Of a DNA stretch of 32,777 nucleotides, positions 10,246-20,900 are shown one piece after another. The stretch is from Schoenoplectus triqueter (lineage: Eukaryota > Streptophyta > Magnoliopsida > Poales > Cyperaceae). Under the pieces are notes generated by a model. That model did no database searches, had not been told where the DNA came from, and saw only the letters and a program-made list of their open reading frames with translations. How positions within the stretch are numbered: the first letter of the stretch is position 1; every line of letters begins with the position of its first letter. Both the position numbers and the translations under genes were made by a program. The DNA lies in contig CAXKVV010001548.1 of NCBI GenBank assembly GCA_964058805.1, forward strand, positions 1-32,777, written 5' to 3'.

Positions 10246-10744
10246 GGACTTTTTACTTAAATAGCCTAATAATCAATAATCAATGTAGTTATTTAAAAAA
10301 CCGGTCTTAGAGCAAAATTATTTTCACAAACAGTCTAAATAAGGGTGTGAGTTGAACTCACGGCCTAAATAAAGGCGTGAGTTCAACTCACGCCCTTAAA
10401 TCTTCATTTTGCCTGCCCGAACATTGCCCAAAGACACAAAGGGCGTGAGTTGAACTCACGCCCTTTAGACGTTGATGTGCTCTGGTTGTTATCTTTTAAA
10501 AACACCGAAAGTGAAAAAAAAATGATATAAATGCGATATGTAGACTTAAAGGGCGTGAGTTCAACTCACATCCTTTGGGTCATTTTGCTCTCTTTTATTT
10601 GGGCAGCGGGCGGGCAGAAAAAATAGCGTTTTAAGGGCGTGAGTTCAACTCACGCCCTTTGTTAGGCCGTTTGTGAAAATAAATTTGTTCTTAGATCGTC
10701 TCTGTAGTTAAGATTTATTTTTGGGCCGTTTAAGTAAAAAATCC
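10246..10744. mobile_element. Foldback (MITE-like) element with five internal palindromes
   Basis: The 499-bp element is bounded by the 8-bp direct repeat TATCGCGG (10238-10245 and 10745-10752). Its ends form inverted repeats: GGACTTTTTACTTAAA on the left against GGATTTTTTACTTAAA in the reverse complement of the right. The match continues inward (ATTTTCACAAAC against GTTTGTGAAAAT). Inside are five copies of a palindrome with core CGTGAGTTSAACTCACG, at about 10343-10365, 10372-10397, 10438-10466, 10548-10576 and 10633-10659. The third and fifth are perfect over 27-29 bases. An 8-bp duplication suggests hAT-like transposition, but the ends are not typical hAT ends. It has no coding capacity. 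Confidence 0.85.
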
Positions 10745-10827
10745 TATCGCGGAGTAGTGACTTCAAATTTAGTTCCCCTCTCCATTTATTCAAACTGGAC
10801 GGTTCAGTTTCTTAATATAGACTTATA

Positions 10828-12308
10828 GGGTCCGTTTGGCAAATCAAGGAATAGTTTTGGAAGAGTAGTAATTTTGGAAGAGTGATAGAATAATATTTTT
10901 TTTTTTGGAAGAATGGTAGAAGAGTGATATTCTTGACTATTCGGAAGAGCGAAGATATTGTTTGGCACTTGTTACTCAGAATAGTAAAAATATGAATAAT
11001 TATGATACTAATAAGGATGATGATAATAATAATAATAATAATAATAAAGTAATAAAAAATAATCATAATAAATAATAATATTATAATAGTAATATAATAA
11101 AAATATAAACATAATCATAATATAGTAATATAATAATAAAAAATTATAATTACAATCATAATTATAATAATATAATAATAATAAGTAATCATAATTTTAA
11201 TAATATAATCAGAATCAGAATCATGATAATAATAATTATAGTCATAATCATAATAATATAACCATAATCATAATAATAAAAATATAATCATAATCATAAA
11301 AATAATTATAAATAATTATAATTATAATAATAAATTAATCATAAATATAATCAACATATAATAATATAATACAACATAATAAAATAATAATAAAGTAATA
11401 AAAATAATCATAATAAATAATAATATTATAATAGTAATATAATAAAAATATAAACATAATCATAATATAGTAATATAATAATAATAAATTATAATTACAA
11501 TCATAATTATAATAATATAATAATAATATATAATCATAATTTTAATAATATAATCATAATATAATAATCATAATCATAATCATGATAATAATAATTATAG
11601 TCATAATCATAATAATATAACCATAATCATAATCATAATCATAATAATATAATAATAAAAATATAATCATAATCATAAAAATAATTATAAATAATTATAA
11701 TTATAATAATATAATAATAAATTAATCATCACTATAATCAACATATAATAATATAATACAACATAATAAAATAATAATAAGTAATAATAATCATAATCAT
11801 CATAATATAATAATATAATAATAAATCATCTTGATCATAATAATATAATAATAAAATAATTATATTCATATTCATAATATAATAATATAATATTAAAATT
11901 ATATTTATAATAATAATAAATAATATAATAATACTAATGGTAGCGATAATATAATAACAATAATGATAATAATAATTTAATAATAATAATATAATGATAA
12001 TAATAATAACAATAAATAATAATCATAATATTAATATAATAATAAATTATAATCATAAATATAATATAATATAATAATACTACTAAATCTTAATCATAAT
12101 CTTAATATAATAATATAATATAATATAATCAAATAATAATCGCTATTTCGACGAGAGCTAATCCGGTATTTCACCTATAAGTTGGTATACCGGATTAGCA
12201 CTATTCCGCACTCTTCTACTTAGTCTAAAATTCGTTTGGCAAATTAATTCGTCGGAATAGCTATTTTATTCCAACTTTTTGCTATTCCATTGGGTGCCAA
12301 ACACTCCC
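10828..12308. mobile_element. Terminal-inverted-repeat element filled with TAA-rich sequence
   Basis: Left end GGGTCCGTTTGGCAAATC and right end (reverse complement) GGGAGTGTTTGGCACCC are the GGGTSYGTTTGG type common in plant MITEs. TATA flanks both sides (10824-10827 and 12309-12312), compatible with a 2-4 bp duplication. Subterminal motifs with GGAATAGC...ATTCC also mirror each other. Between about 10990 and 12130 the interior is almost only A and T with TAA and TCATAA units. That makes a normally small element 1481 bp long. Confidence 0.65.
10990..12130. repeat. TAA/TCATAA low-complexity array with a 346-bp tandem duplication
   Basis: More than 1.1 kb is built of AATAAT, TCATAA and AATATA units. 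Within it, the segment starting at 11046 (AAAGTAATAAAAA...) recurs at 11392 with nearly the same order of irregular landmarks (ATATAACCATAATC, ATATAATACAACATAA). The unit is therefore about 346 bp and is present about two times, to about 11770. Confidence 0.8.
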
Positions 12309-12312
12309 TATA

Positions 12313-12642
12313 GAGGAGTTACAGAGCAATTGTTATCATAATCGCCGGATGCCGGATCAGATGTTAACACGGTAACTATTGTTTATCATGCCTCATACAA
12401 TTAATACATGTATTGTTAAACCGCAAAAAATTAAAGTGATAATTGATAAGTTAAATAAGTAAACACGGGCTTAGAATTAATGAATAAGTAGCACACAATT
12501 ATTGAAAGACGAGTGGATAAACAAATCAATCAACCAAAAAAACTAACGATTCAGATTATCTTGATGAAACTCAGTCACCACACCAAAACCAACCATTTAT
12601 TTTTGTCTCAACCGATCCTATTGCCCCCTCTCTCTTTCAGTT
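12313..12642. other. Short intergenic stretch
   Basis: Sequence between the TAA-rich element and the poly(T) marking the 3' end of the minus-strand LINE. No gene or repeat was identified here. Confidence 0.4.
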
Positions 12643-13089
12643 TATCTCTCTCATTAATTTTTTTTTTATAAAAGCAAACAAATTACCTATCATTTTTCAT
12701 TTATTTTCGAAAAATCATACAAAATGAAACAATTCAATGCAGAAAGTAAAAACAAACAGACCAAAAGATACAACCACCACTAACGACATCCCAAATTAAA
12801 CCATCACAACTGATAAAACTGAAACAAAAACTAGTCGGCAGTAATAGTAAGAACCGACTCCTCTCGACACATCTGATCCAAGGCACTATTGGTACTTGTC
12901 CAAATATTTAAATAATTTGTCGCTTTAAGAACAAAAGCATTAAATAAAATAACAATATGATGAAAAAAAATCACCTTATTCCGTTCATTCCAGCGAACTC
13001 AAAAAATCACCTCAATTACAGATAGTGCAAATTTGCGAGCTAAACCAGATAAGTGTACAATCGTATCCCACAAATCATTAATCTATGTT

Positions 13090-14567
13090 AACTGCAACCT
13101 AATATGATGAATATTAGAATTATTAAATGTCTCCCAAAAATCATACATGAAAGGACAGTCAAGAAATAAATGATTCACCGACTCATTAATAGAACAAAAT
13201 ACACACGATAAAGGACCAACCCAACCCTTTCAGCTCAAATTATCAGTAGTTAAGATTTTATTTTGGATAACCAACCAAAGAAAATAACGGATTTTAAGAG
13301 GTAATTTCAATTCCCACAAACAATCATAGAATAATTAATATACCCACCATTCATAAAAAATAAATACTGTGATCGAACCGAGAAAATACCCTTAGTATCC
13401 AAAGACCAAACACAATGGTCATTGCCTACAAAATTCAATGACAAATCTACCATAATAGAATGAACTTGAGCTTTTTCAGCTCATAATAATAGACTAGCAC
13501 CCCTTGTCAAAGGATTTTTAAAATTACCCAAATTCCAAACCTGAGCAATAGTAAGTGTTAATGGTGATTTAGCCTTAGCAAATAAATTAGAAAATTAAAT
13601 ATAAAAAAGAACTTCACCATACCAAATATCAAACCAAAATAAAATATTGTGACCGAAGAGCAACATAATCTAACTGATCAAATAGACTTAACTCATAAAA
13701 TAGATTTCCAAAGAGCAACATAATCTAACTGATATTGCCACTACCATTTAGCAATCAAAGATAAATTCATAAATTTTAAATTAAGTATGCTCATACCACC
13801 AAATTATTTAGGAGAACAAATAATTTACCATCTAATCAAAGAATATTTCTTAGAATCAACCCCCGCCCATAAAAAATTCCTTCTAATTCTATCAATCTTA
13901 TGCACACACCAAACAAAAATTCAAAAAAGGGACAAATAATACAAAGAAATGGAAGAAAGAACTAAATTTAGCAAGATTAAATGACCCATGGATAAAAAAT
14001 TTCCTTTCCATACCTGAAGTCTACATTATATTTTATTAACTAACTCCATCCAAATAGCTTTAGAAGGTTTTTTCAATGCAAGGACACACCCAAATATTTA
14101 AGGGGTAATTTACCAAGTTAACAACCTAAAATTTGTGCAAAATGAAAAGACAGAGATGAAGTCAGATTCAAAGGAATTAACACAGATTTTGCAAAATTTA
14201 CTTTAACTCCAAACATTCCTTCAAAAGCAATAAGGACAAAAGCAATAAGGAGTCATTTTAATTTCTCCACCATCCTAGCATCTGCCTTAAGAAATAATAA
14301 AGTATCATCAGCATATTGTAAATTAATGACCTTACAAGAATCCCCAATAACAGGGCCTAAAGCCACCAAATGATTATGACTAACCCCTGTTGAATTATTT
14401 TATTTAAACCATCAACGGCCAAAATAAACAAATAAGGAGAAAGATGATCACCCTATCTAACTTCCCGTCTACATTCAAAATAATCAATCAATTTTCCATT
14501 TATTAAGACATTAACCCTACCTCCCTTTAACAATTTCGTCATCCAAGAAACTCATAGAGGACTAAAC
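13090..14567 (-). pseudogene. LINE ORF2, reverse transcriptase palm to zinc-binding end
   Basis: The minus strand shows WMTKLLKGGRVNVLINGKLI, then a degraded 'REVRxGDHLSPYLFILAVDGL' block (canonical RGLRQGDPLSPYLF), then NLQYADDTLLFLKADARMVE with the catalytic YADD intact at 14304-14315. The zf-RVT-type end is CVFC...ESVNHLFLDCP at about 13160-13215. Stops and frame changes are frequent, for example TGA for a Trp near 14551. The LTR insertion at 14568 separates it from the upstream fingers domain. Confidence 0.75.
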
Positions 14568-15832
14568 TGTTAGTTTGTAATAATCTTGAAGTCAATAATA
14601 CGATAAATTAGTTATATAAAACTTTGTTCATGAATTGGATATTTAAACGATATTTTGTTTCCTTGAGTATTATTGAATTTATGAATCATTCCGAGTTCAT
14701 GACTGAAATTGTGAAACTTCATAATATAGAATATACTCTTAAAAGTCACTAACCAAGATAATTAGTAGGAACACTAATTAACCGTTATCAGGTTAGTATG
14801 TGGATTAAATGATGGTCAAGTTTTACAGACCATAGACAAAGAGTTGTCATTTTAATCACATAGATAGATGTTCTACGAATATCGTATTTGATAGACCCCG
14901 AATGAAATATTAAATGGAATTGTGTTTGTGTCATTAATGTTTTCGTTCAATATTAAATTCTAAAGTATGAGGTATTCATCTTTCCTACATAAGATATGTA
15001 TGTGTGTGATTTCTACCAAACGTTATCCGTAAAATGTGGCTATAAAGATAGCTCTTCGGTATACATAACTTATGCGGAGGAAGAGATGTTTTGCTAAAAG
15101 TACTATTGTCCATCGTATTTCTATACAAGTTATAGCATCATTGGGCCCCTTGATAGAGTAAGATTATCTGCTAGCAGTATAATTACAAGAGTAATTATAT
15201 TTGATAATTTACTCAGGATCAAGAAAAGATTAAGTTTACAAGGATGACACATACATACCTTGAAACTGATCTGATAGCTATGAGACAAAAGAATTAAACA
15301 CAAGTAAATAGTTTACTGGATCATGATATTGTACAGTACATCATCATCTGTGTAATTGGATGGTCATAGTGCATTCTGTCAGATACCTCCTATGATTATA
15401 GAAGTTAAAACAGTTTTAACTCTATTTACCAACATAACACGGATCCTGTCGGGTCACACCGTATAGGAGTTAATCGGAGAATCTTATTGATTAATTATAA
15501 ATTATTTATAATTAATAATAAGATGGTTATAATTAATTATATATGATATAATTATATTTGTCATAGATATGACAAGAAGCAAAAATCAGATTAAATTTAT
15601 AACGTGTTGGACACGTCGTATAAATTCGCCGAAACAATAACCGAGAAAAATATAATTGTACATGACAATTATATATATTTGATTTGGATTTTAAATGTTA
15701 ATTATGGATTTGAATTATGGGCCAAAGCCCATTTATAATTAAAGCCTTAATTAATAATTAAAAGCCCAAAAAAGCTCAAAATTGAAAAAACCTAAAATTC
15801 GAAAAGCCCATGAAAAGCACATGCCGACCTCT

Positions 15833-16025
15833 AAGGGTATTTTGGTAATTTGGCCAAAAGCCCAAGGGTATTTCTGTAATTTGGTCAAAAAGTCCAATGG
15901 TATTTCGGTAATTTGGCCAAAAAGCCCAATGGCGTTTTGGTAAATTGGATGAACTTTAAGGGTATTTTGGTCTTTTCACATTGGAACCTCCTTTCTATTC
16001 ATGAGGGTATTTTGGTAATTTGTCA
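15833..16025 (+). repeat. Roughly 32-bp tandem repeats in the LTR U3 region
   Basis: About five diverged units with the consensus GGGTATTTTGGTAATTTGGC followed by CAAAAGCCCAA start near 15836, 15867, 15899, 15931 and 15960, with another near 16004. They lie just upstream of the LTR TATA box, where U3 enhancer repeats are often found. Confidence 0.65.
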
Positions 16026-16480
16026 ATCTCACATTTTCTATAAATAGAGGGGTAAGGTGAGAGAGAAAGCTACACCAAATCAGTTCTACTTTCTTTCTCT
16101 CGGTATACGGTTGTTTCAAAATTCACGAGATCGGTGAATAGTATTTTTACGAAAGTTGCGGTATTTCTGCACATTTGTGAAACAGAATTACTGCGAGTCG
16201 TGAATAGTACTATTTTGTCTTTTTCTCGGGTGAATAGTGTTTTTGCGAGAAACCGCGGTTTACAGTATTTCTGGCAAAAGAAATAAGCCGTTATCTGGTC
16301 AGTCATGGTGGATAACATACAGAGGCATCAAACGTTTGGTGCTCCGAGACAAGCCGATTTTCATTCCAATTAAAATTTGGAAGCGAGGTATAACATCTTA
16401 TATTAATTTATTTAATTGTTAAGTAGATTAATGTTTTAGAAATCAATCATGGAGTAGATCAATAAAGGTTTAAAGAGGTG

Positions 16481-16650
16481 TGTATCTCTCGGTAATCATC
16501 CGACATACCACTTTAACCCTAAGTTTAAGTTAGAAGTAAAATAATATTTTACCGTCTTTTGTAAAGGATTAAATGTCTGTATCTCTCGGTAATTATTCGA
16601 TATACTTTAATTCCTAACTTAAGTAGAAGTAAATTTTTTGTTCTACGATC
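16481..16650 (+). repeat. 98-bp tandem duplication near the LTR 3' end
   Basis: TGTATCTCTCGGTAAT occurs at 16481 and again at 16579. Each is followed by a related (C/T)GA(C/T)ATAC...AACTTAAGT(T)AGAAGTAAA sequence, giving two diverged units of about 98 bp. Confidence 0.65.
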
Positions 16651-16705
16651 TTTCCGCAGCTTGAGCATTAATGAGATTTGGGCATTCCAGAATCCTAACA
16701 TAAAC

Positions 16706-17200
16706 CCCCTCCCCTCTGAATAAAAGTTTCAAATAAATATCCCCAATTGACAAAATCAAATGCCTTTTGAAAATCCATTTTGAATAAAAGATCAGGCTCT
16801 TTAGAGATGTGAACATGATGTAAGATTTCATGTGCTGTAATAACACTATCCAAAATATATCTATTCTTAAGAAAAGCACACTGAGCCTCACCTATTATAC
16901 TTTCTAATGCTACTTGTAAACGATTAGCCAATGCGTTTGAAAAGATTTTATAACTACCGTTTAACAAACCAATTGATCTAAATTCAGTAATCAATGCAGC
17001 ATTAAAAATCTTAGAAATTAAACAGATGGTGGCTCTATTTCACTTAGCAATATCTAAGATACCATTATAAAAATGAATAAATATTGAAAATATATCATCC
17101 TTAACAACATCCCAATAAGTTTGATAAAATATCATAGAAAAACTATCAGACCCTGGAGCTTTCTCAGAACCCATCCCAAAATTAGCTAATTTAATCACCT
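16706..17200 (-). pseudogene. LINE ORF2, reverse transcriptase fingers/palm N-terminal part
   Basis: The minus strand reads NFGMGSEKAPGSDSFSMIFY, ITEFRSIGLLNGSYKIFSNA, SIIGEAQCAFLKNRYILDSV and LLFKMDFQKAFDFVNWGYLF. These are the RT0-RT3 blocks of plant LINEs. Canonical FRPISL is changed to FRSIGL and FDSVNW to FDFVNW; an in-frame stop lies near 17040. The block is bounded by the LTR insertions at 16705 and 17201 and is continuous with 18597 and 14567 once these are removed. Confidence 0.8.
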
Positions 17201-18591
17201 TGATGTAGATTTTGCTAAGCTAATAAATATCATAATTTATACTTAATTTCAGCCGCAAGCGCACGGCCTAGTCAAGTAGTAGTTGGGGTGTCGAACCACA
17301 AGGACAAGGATGAATTACCATTCTAACAAGTTTCACTAATCTAGCCAATCAAAAGTGAGCTTTGTATTAAACTAAAAGTAAATAAATCTAACAATAATGA
17401 CTGGAAAATTTATCAAATAGAGGATTCTAGGGGCTTTCGGCTTCACTCTCACTCGTTTGGTCAATTCACTCAATTTGATCTTTTAATATGTTCTAGTGTT
17501 TGTCGGGGATTCAATCTCAGATTTTAGTACCAAATTTACACTTTCGTGGCTTGATACCGTACCTAAACAATTCGGGTTTCACGATTAAGTACTTCACCTT
17601 ACAAGTCTAAGCTCATTAAGATCAGTGAGTCACTTTGGCATAACCTAGATTTTGTACTTCGCATTTCGGTACCTCACACAATTTCTAAGGTTTTCTCGGT
17701 TTTCCCTTAGGTAATAAGTTTCACGGTTAAGTACTTGGCCTACAACCTAGATCACTATTTTGGGTCAGAAGATTCAGTTCCACCTTTCGGTTTCCGCTTT
17801 CACTTCTAGGGTAACATGCAGTTGATTAAAACTAAGCATTCAATTTAGACAAAACAGCAATCACAAACAATAAGAACTAAAAGATCATCAAACGAGTAAA
17901 TTAAACCATTCGAGTTATCGAGTTTACACCTAGACCCCTAGAAGGGTGTCTAGCCACAAATCATGTCAAAGGTTGCACAAAGATTCATGTTTAAACAACA
18001 GTACAACATGAGAAAAGAGTAAAGAAAAGACTACACCAAGAAGACTACATGTTTAATCCTTCTCTCGCTTGGTTCTTGAGTTCTCCTTCAAATCTCTCTC
18101 CAATAGTGTTTTTCCTCTTCTTTCTTGCTTGGGATCTCCTCTCCAGACAGTTGAGAGATATCCTGGGCGAGAGAAAGTTAAAAATCTATATCTCTTTTTT
18201 TGAGAAAAACCGCTTCAAAGCTCAAAATTCGTGTTTCCAGCCCAATTTTTGCGGTCCGCAATTCCCATAATTGCGGTCCACAATTTTTATCATTTTTTCC
18301 AGAATGAACCAGAGAGCATTTGCGGTCCGCAATTCATAATTGCGGTCCGCAATTTTGGTATGGGAATGCTTTTAACTTGATTTCTTCGTGTAAATCCGAC
18401 TCATCTCGTTCCAAGCATTATTTCTCATATTAACATCTTTGTTTACACTCAATGACCTGCAAAATAACAAGAAATGCAGCAGTATCTCGAACTCGACATA
18501 AAAACTAAATAAATTCTTAACAATTAACATAAAATGTATAATTTTTGAGATAAAACTCTAATTGAATATAGTATATAAATGAGACTTATCA
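17201..18591 (+). mobile_element. Solo LTR (1391 bp) with perfect TSD CACCT
   Basis: The element starts TGATGTAG and ends CTTATCA, so its termini are TGAT...ATCA. CACCT flanks it at 17196-17200 and 18592-18596. Removing it restores the LINE reading FTMEVIKLANFGMGSEK without a frame change. It contains near-palindromes of the form AATTGCGGTCCGCAATT (about 18246-18355). No coding region or second LTR is seen. A truncated relative lies at 3178-3692. Confidence 0.8.
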
Positions 18592-18596
18592 CACCT

Positions 18597-19718
18597 CCAT
18601 TGTAAAACAAGCAGTAAAAAAGGAATTCATATCAAAATTAACCTTCTCTAAATCATTCCATAATTCTCCATTAAAACTGCCCCAAGTGGTTCCCCCTCTA
18701 CCAAATAGATCTTTATAAATCTTTTTTAAAAGTTAACAAATCACCAATCTCATCAGAGAAGAGATCTCTATGGTCCTGAACCGATTCAAAAAAAGTGATT
18801 TTATCAGTGAGCGCACTCTTTTTAAGTTTAATATCATAAGAAATATTTCTACTCCAACCCTTCATTTTCATATGCATATATTTAATTTTAATCTGCCAAC
18901 CATGTGCCTTATTGTGTCCCAAAGACCGATGAGACCACCATTGTACAACTAACACTGAAAAAACATTTTGAGAAATCCAAAACTTTTCAAAACGAAAATG
19001 ATAACTACGATGAAAAGAATAAAAACCAGAATCAAGAATTAGTAGTGCATGATCAGAAAAAAACTTAGGCAAATAATAACTAGAAGTGGTAGCATATTGA
19101 GTCTCACAAAAGGAGTTAATAAAAAACCTGTCTAACAAAGCTAATTGTGAACTAAAACCCTCCTAGCCCATGAATATTTATGATTATTCCCTTTATAATC
19201 GATAAGTCCAAAAGTAGAAATCAAATCATTAAAAGCTTGCATATTAGAGAGATCAAAAGAAACCCCCACCTTTTCATGTCTAGAACGTATAATATTAAAA
19301 TCTCCACCCAAAACCTATAGCCCCGAACACCAAACTCTTATCTCAGATAATTCTAGCCAAAATGCTATTTTCAAATTAGATAAAACAGGACCATAAATTA
19401 CAGAAAAAAACCAACGAAAATTGTCTGATTTATTACATAAATGAACCGTAATAGAGAACTGACCAATTCGAACATTCAAGACATCAAATAAAGTCTCATT
19501 TAAATCCAACAAGCAACCACTAGAATTCCCCGTAGAAGGGATAAAATACCGGGAATGAAAAATAGAGGAAATAGACGCAAGAAATCTAGAAGAAAAAGAA
19601 TCAATTTTTTTTCTTGAAAACAAACAATATTAATATGTTCCTTTATCATAAGTTATTTAAGATAATATCATTTAGCTAAAGAACGACAACCACGCATATT
19701 CCACATTAAAATTTTCAT
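18597..19718 (-). pseudogene. LINE ORF2, apurinic-type endonuclease and linker
   Basis: ORF2 starts with MKILMWNMRGCRSLAK at 19718. The characteristic blocks follow: VCFQEKK with the catalytic Glu (about 19605), FSVIYGP (about 19390), GGDFNIIRSRHEKVG (about 19280-19310), LDRFFINSF (about 19110-19138) and SDHALL (about 19045-19057). This endonuclease nicks target DNA to start reverse transcription. In-frame TGA and TAA codons directly after the first 16 residues and a stop near 19160 show that it is inactive. The linker runs to the LTR insertion at 18596. Confidence 0.8.
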
Positions 19719-20005
19719 GATGAAACAATCAATTGACCCTCAGAAATATCCTCCTGAACCACACAATGAGTTTTCAAAACCGAAATCAAAGCCTCAAAAA
19801 AAGAAGTAAACTTAGAATATTTCATATTTTTAACTCCTTAGCATCTGTAGTATGAAAAACTATACCATAATCCTCTATTAAAAGCACAATTTCAGAATCT
19901 GACAAAGTAGAAAATGGAGTAAAGTTACCCAAACAAGGAGTAGAATACTGACCTGCCTTACGATTACCAGAAGTCCACCGAGATGAGGAAGATTACTTAA
20001 CTGAC

Positions 20006-20427
20006 TCAGAAATCAGAATCCGCACCTTGCTCCAAAGCTACAGAGCCTTGATCCCCGTTAACAACTTCTGAGGGAGGACAGTAAGGAATCAAAGTCCAAG
20101 CAGATTGAGATAATGAGAGAGTAGACTTCGCTCTGTCTGATTCTAGCAAATCCCATTTATCACCCATGTAAACATCCACCGGAGGAACCAACACATTCCA
20201 ATCACCTGATTGATTGTTCCTCAACCCCCATCTCAGAATTCAAAGGCTGAAATTTATTAGCTACAGACACTGGACCAGTATCAGAAAAACCTGATCCCAA
20301 GTATCTCTCATTAATTACTCTCTCGTTCTCTCTCCGTCTCACAGTCAAAATTTGATATTTCTCTCTTCATTAAATTCACTCATTAATTCTCTCTCACCAT
20401 ATCTCTAAATACCCTCTCTGTCTCTCT

Positions 20428-20475
<48 letters not shown>

Positions 20476-20900
20476 TGTTTGGTGTGGTCCATGTTTAGGT
20501 CGGTACCAATTGCTGTTTCTTGTGACCCTCCGTGTTTGATGGTCTGTGACTGTTTTGATCTGAACTACTGGCCCCTGGGAATGTGTAGGATGTTCTATAT
20601 TGACTGATTCCATACACTTACTTGATGCTTGTGTTATTGGCTTGTTGGTTAATTGTGCTTCTGTTGCCTGACTCACTGTCGGTTTTGACCCCCTATATTG
20701 ATACTGCACTTGACCTGGCCTAATCTACCCCTGTTTTTGTTGCTGGTTTGTTTATCCATGCTGATTGTGTGATCTGGTTGGCTTGTGATTTCTCTTGCTT
20801 GGCTAGTTGATCTGTCCCTTCTTGGTGTCTCTATGCTTTGTTCGTAGCCCTATTGGTCAGTGATATTTGACTGATTTTCTAGTAGAATACTGATATAATT
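20006..20900 (-). pseudogene. Probable LINE ORF1 C-terminal region, degenerate
   Basis: On the minus strand, stretches such as SNWYRPKHGPHQTVG (about 20470-20515), a GERERER run encoded by the (CT)n tract, VSVANKFQPLNSEMGVE (about 20225-20275) and PPVDVYMGDKWDLLESD (about 20130-20180) resemble the low-complexity tail of plant LINE ORF1 proteins. Frames change between them and no CCHC knuckle or DUF4283-like domain was recognised. The assignment rests on position upstream of ORF2 and on composition. Confidence 0.45.
20432..20471. repeat. (CT)20 microsatellite
   Basis: Forty bases of uninterrupted CT, inside a wider pyrimidine-rich stretch from about 20300. On the minus strand it is read as alternating Glu-Arg within the ORF1-like frame. 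Confidence 0.9.

Larger units (their letters stand above)
14568..16700 (+). mobile_element. Solo LTR (2133 bp) with perfect TSD TAAAC
   Basis: The element starts TGTTAG and ends CTAACA, a perfect 6-bp inverted terminus of LTR type. It is flanked by TAAAC on both sides (14563-14567 and 16701-16705). No internal coding region and no second LTR are visible, so it is best read as a solo LTR left by recombination. TATAAATAG at 16039-16047 is a likely promoter. Upstream of it lie roughly 32-bp repeats, and downstream repeated GTGAATAGT motifs and a 98-bp duplication. It interrupts the LINE reverse transcriptase. Confidence 0.8.
12660..20301 (-). mobile_element. Decayed LINE retrotransposon carrying two nested LTR insertions
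   Basis: The plus-strand run of T ending at 12667 is the poly(A) tail of a minus-strand LINE. Reading leftward from about 20300 it shows an ORF1 tail, an AP-type endonuclease (18700-19718), reverse transcriptase split by two LTRs, the YADD motif at 14304-14315 and a C-terminal zinc-binding region (about 13090-13330). Subtracting the two insertions leaves about 4.1 kb. Numerous stops and frameshifts show it is old. A possible 15-17 bp target-site duplication (12643-12659 and 20302-20316) would set the right end at 20301, but ORF1-like sequence continues to about 20900, so the true 5' end may lie further right. Confidence 0.75.

Noticed and set aside
10342..10659. Regularly spaced palindromes resembling a CRISPR-like or satellite array
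   Set aside because: The spacing is unequal, the copies lie symmetrically inside an element with inverted ends and a TSD, and the genome is that of a plant.
10812..11066. Minus-strand frame rich in Ile
   Set aside because: It is a translation of TAA-rich low-complexity DNA inside the TIR element.
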